DNA from: Pseudomonadota bacterium
GTDB lineage: Bacteria > Pseudomonadota > Alphaproteobacteria > UBA828 > JAPUJA01
Length of the DNA stretch: 6,046 nucleotides
Direction: 5' to 3'
Assembly: GCA_027296525.1 (NCBI GenBank)
Contig: JAPUJA010000234.1
Span: 1-6,046, forward strand
A program made the position numbers and the translations under genes. Of this stretch, positions 5,912-6,046 are shown one piece after another. The first letter of the stretch is position 1. Every line of letters begins with the position of its first letter. The notes under the pieces were generated by a model that worked only from the letters and a program-made list of their open reading frames with translations, made no database searches and had not been told where the DNA came from.

Positions 5912-6004
5912 GGTTCGGTTTCCTTTCATAGAAGCGGCGCGCATCAAGAGCAGCTCCGCCGCATTCCCCGATTTCGTCCTCTCGCGACCCGCTGGTTTCT
6001 CGAG
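5912..6004 (-). promoter_or_regulatory. Leader and presumed promoter region of the GST gene
   Basis: These 93 bases separate the GST start from the terminator of the gene beyond the right edge, so the GST promoter should be here. I cannot identify convincing -35/-10 boxes: on the minus strand TTGATG is followed by TATGAA at only 12 bases. GCGGCG (5934-5939) and CGCCGC (5957-5962) can pair across a 17-base loop in the leader. The Shine-Dalgarno site lies at 5921-5926. Confidence 0.4.
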
Positions 6005-6007
6005 AAA
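5996..6007. repeat. Perfect 12-base palindrome TTTCTCGAGAAA
   Basis: A perfect palindrome about 85 bases upstream of the GST start codon that overlaps the T-run of the adjacent terminator. It may be an operator for a dimeric regulator of the GST gene, or simply a by-product of the terminator's T-run facing a T-rich stretch. No regulator gene is in the window. Confidence 0.45.
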
Positions 6008-6034
6008 AAACCGGCCTCCCGGAGGGGAGGCCGG
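6005..6034 (-). terminator. Intrinsic terminator of a minus-strand gene beyond the right edge
   Basis: On the minus strand CCGGCCTCCC pairs perfectly with GGGAGGCCGG around a 4-base loop (CTCC), a 10-base GC-rich stem, followed at once by six T. This is a textbook Rho-independent terminator for transcription running leftwards. The plus strand has no T-run after the stem, so it is one-directional. It implies a minus-strand gene ending a short way beyond position 6046, and separates that gene from the GST transcription unit. Confidence 0.9.
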
Positions 6035-6046
6035 CAAGTTCCGCTT

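Noticed and set aside
5912..6037. A longer GST with about 42 extra N-terminal residues starting near 6037
   Set aside because: The extension would run through the intrinsic terminator at 6005-6034. The family N-terminus MIDLYF and the Shine-Dalgarno site both fix the start at 5911.

Overview
The window is GC-rich DNA (roughly two thirds G+C by eye), coding on nearly all of its length. The protein families and the GC-rich codon usage suggest a free-living proteobacterium, most likely an alphaproteobacterium. This is an inference from style, since no rRNA or other phylogenetic marker is present.

Left block (1-4729, plus strand): a compact catabolic operon. It opens with the C-terminal part of an NAD(P)-dependent aldehyde dehydrogenase (cut by the left edge). 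A FAD-dependent amine/amino-acid oxidase of the DAO fold follows after 20 bases. Then come two different class III PLP aminotransferases, one resembling glutamate-1-semialdehyde aminomutase and one of the omega-transaminase/SpuC type. The second probably starts at a TTG that overlaps the stop of the first. The order aldehyde dehydrogenase - oxidase - aminotransferase matches puuC-puuB-puuE of the gamma-glutamylputrescine pathway. The simplest reading is oxidation of an amine or polyamine (or its glutamylated form) to an aldehyde, oxidation of the aldehyde to an acid, and transamination of amino groups. The true substrate cannot be read from the sequence.

Middle (4730-5224): a lower-GC leader, then a small DUF2188 gene (75 aa, GTG start), then about 140 non-coding bases rich in palindromes and short direct repeats. 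These lie between the DUF2188 gene and a convergent gene on the other strand.

Right block (5225-6046, minus strand): a complete YfcG/Nu-class glutathione S-transferase-like gene. Upstream of it (towards the right edge) are a short leader, a 12-base perfect palindrome and a strong intrinsic terminator pointing leftwards. The terminator marks the end of a minus-strand gene lying beyond the window.

I found no tRNA, rRNA, CRISPR array, insertion sequence, phage gene or defence system. The points most worth a second look are the pair of dissimilar aminotransferases in a puuCB-like operon, the altered Glu-Pro motif of the first of them, and the repeat cluster around the DUF2188 gene.
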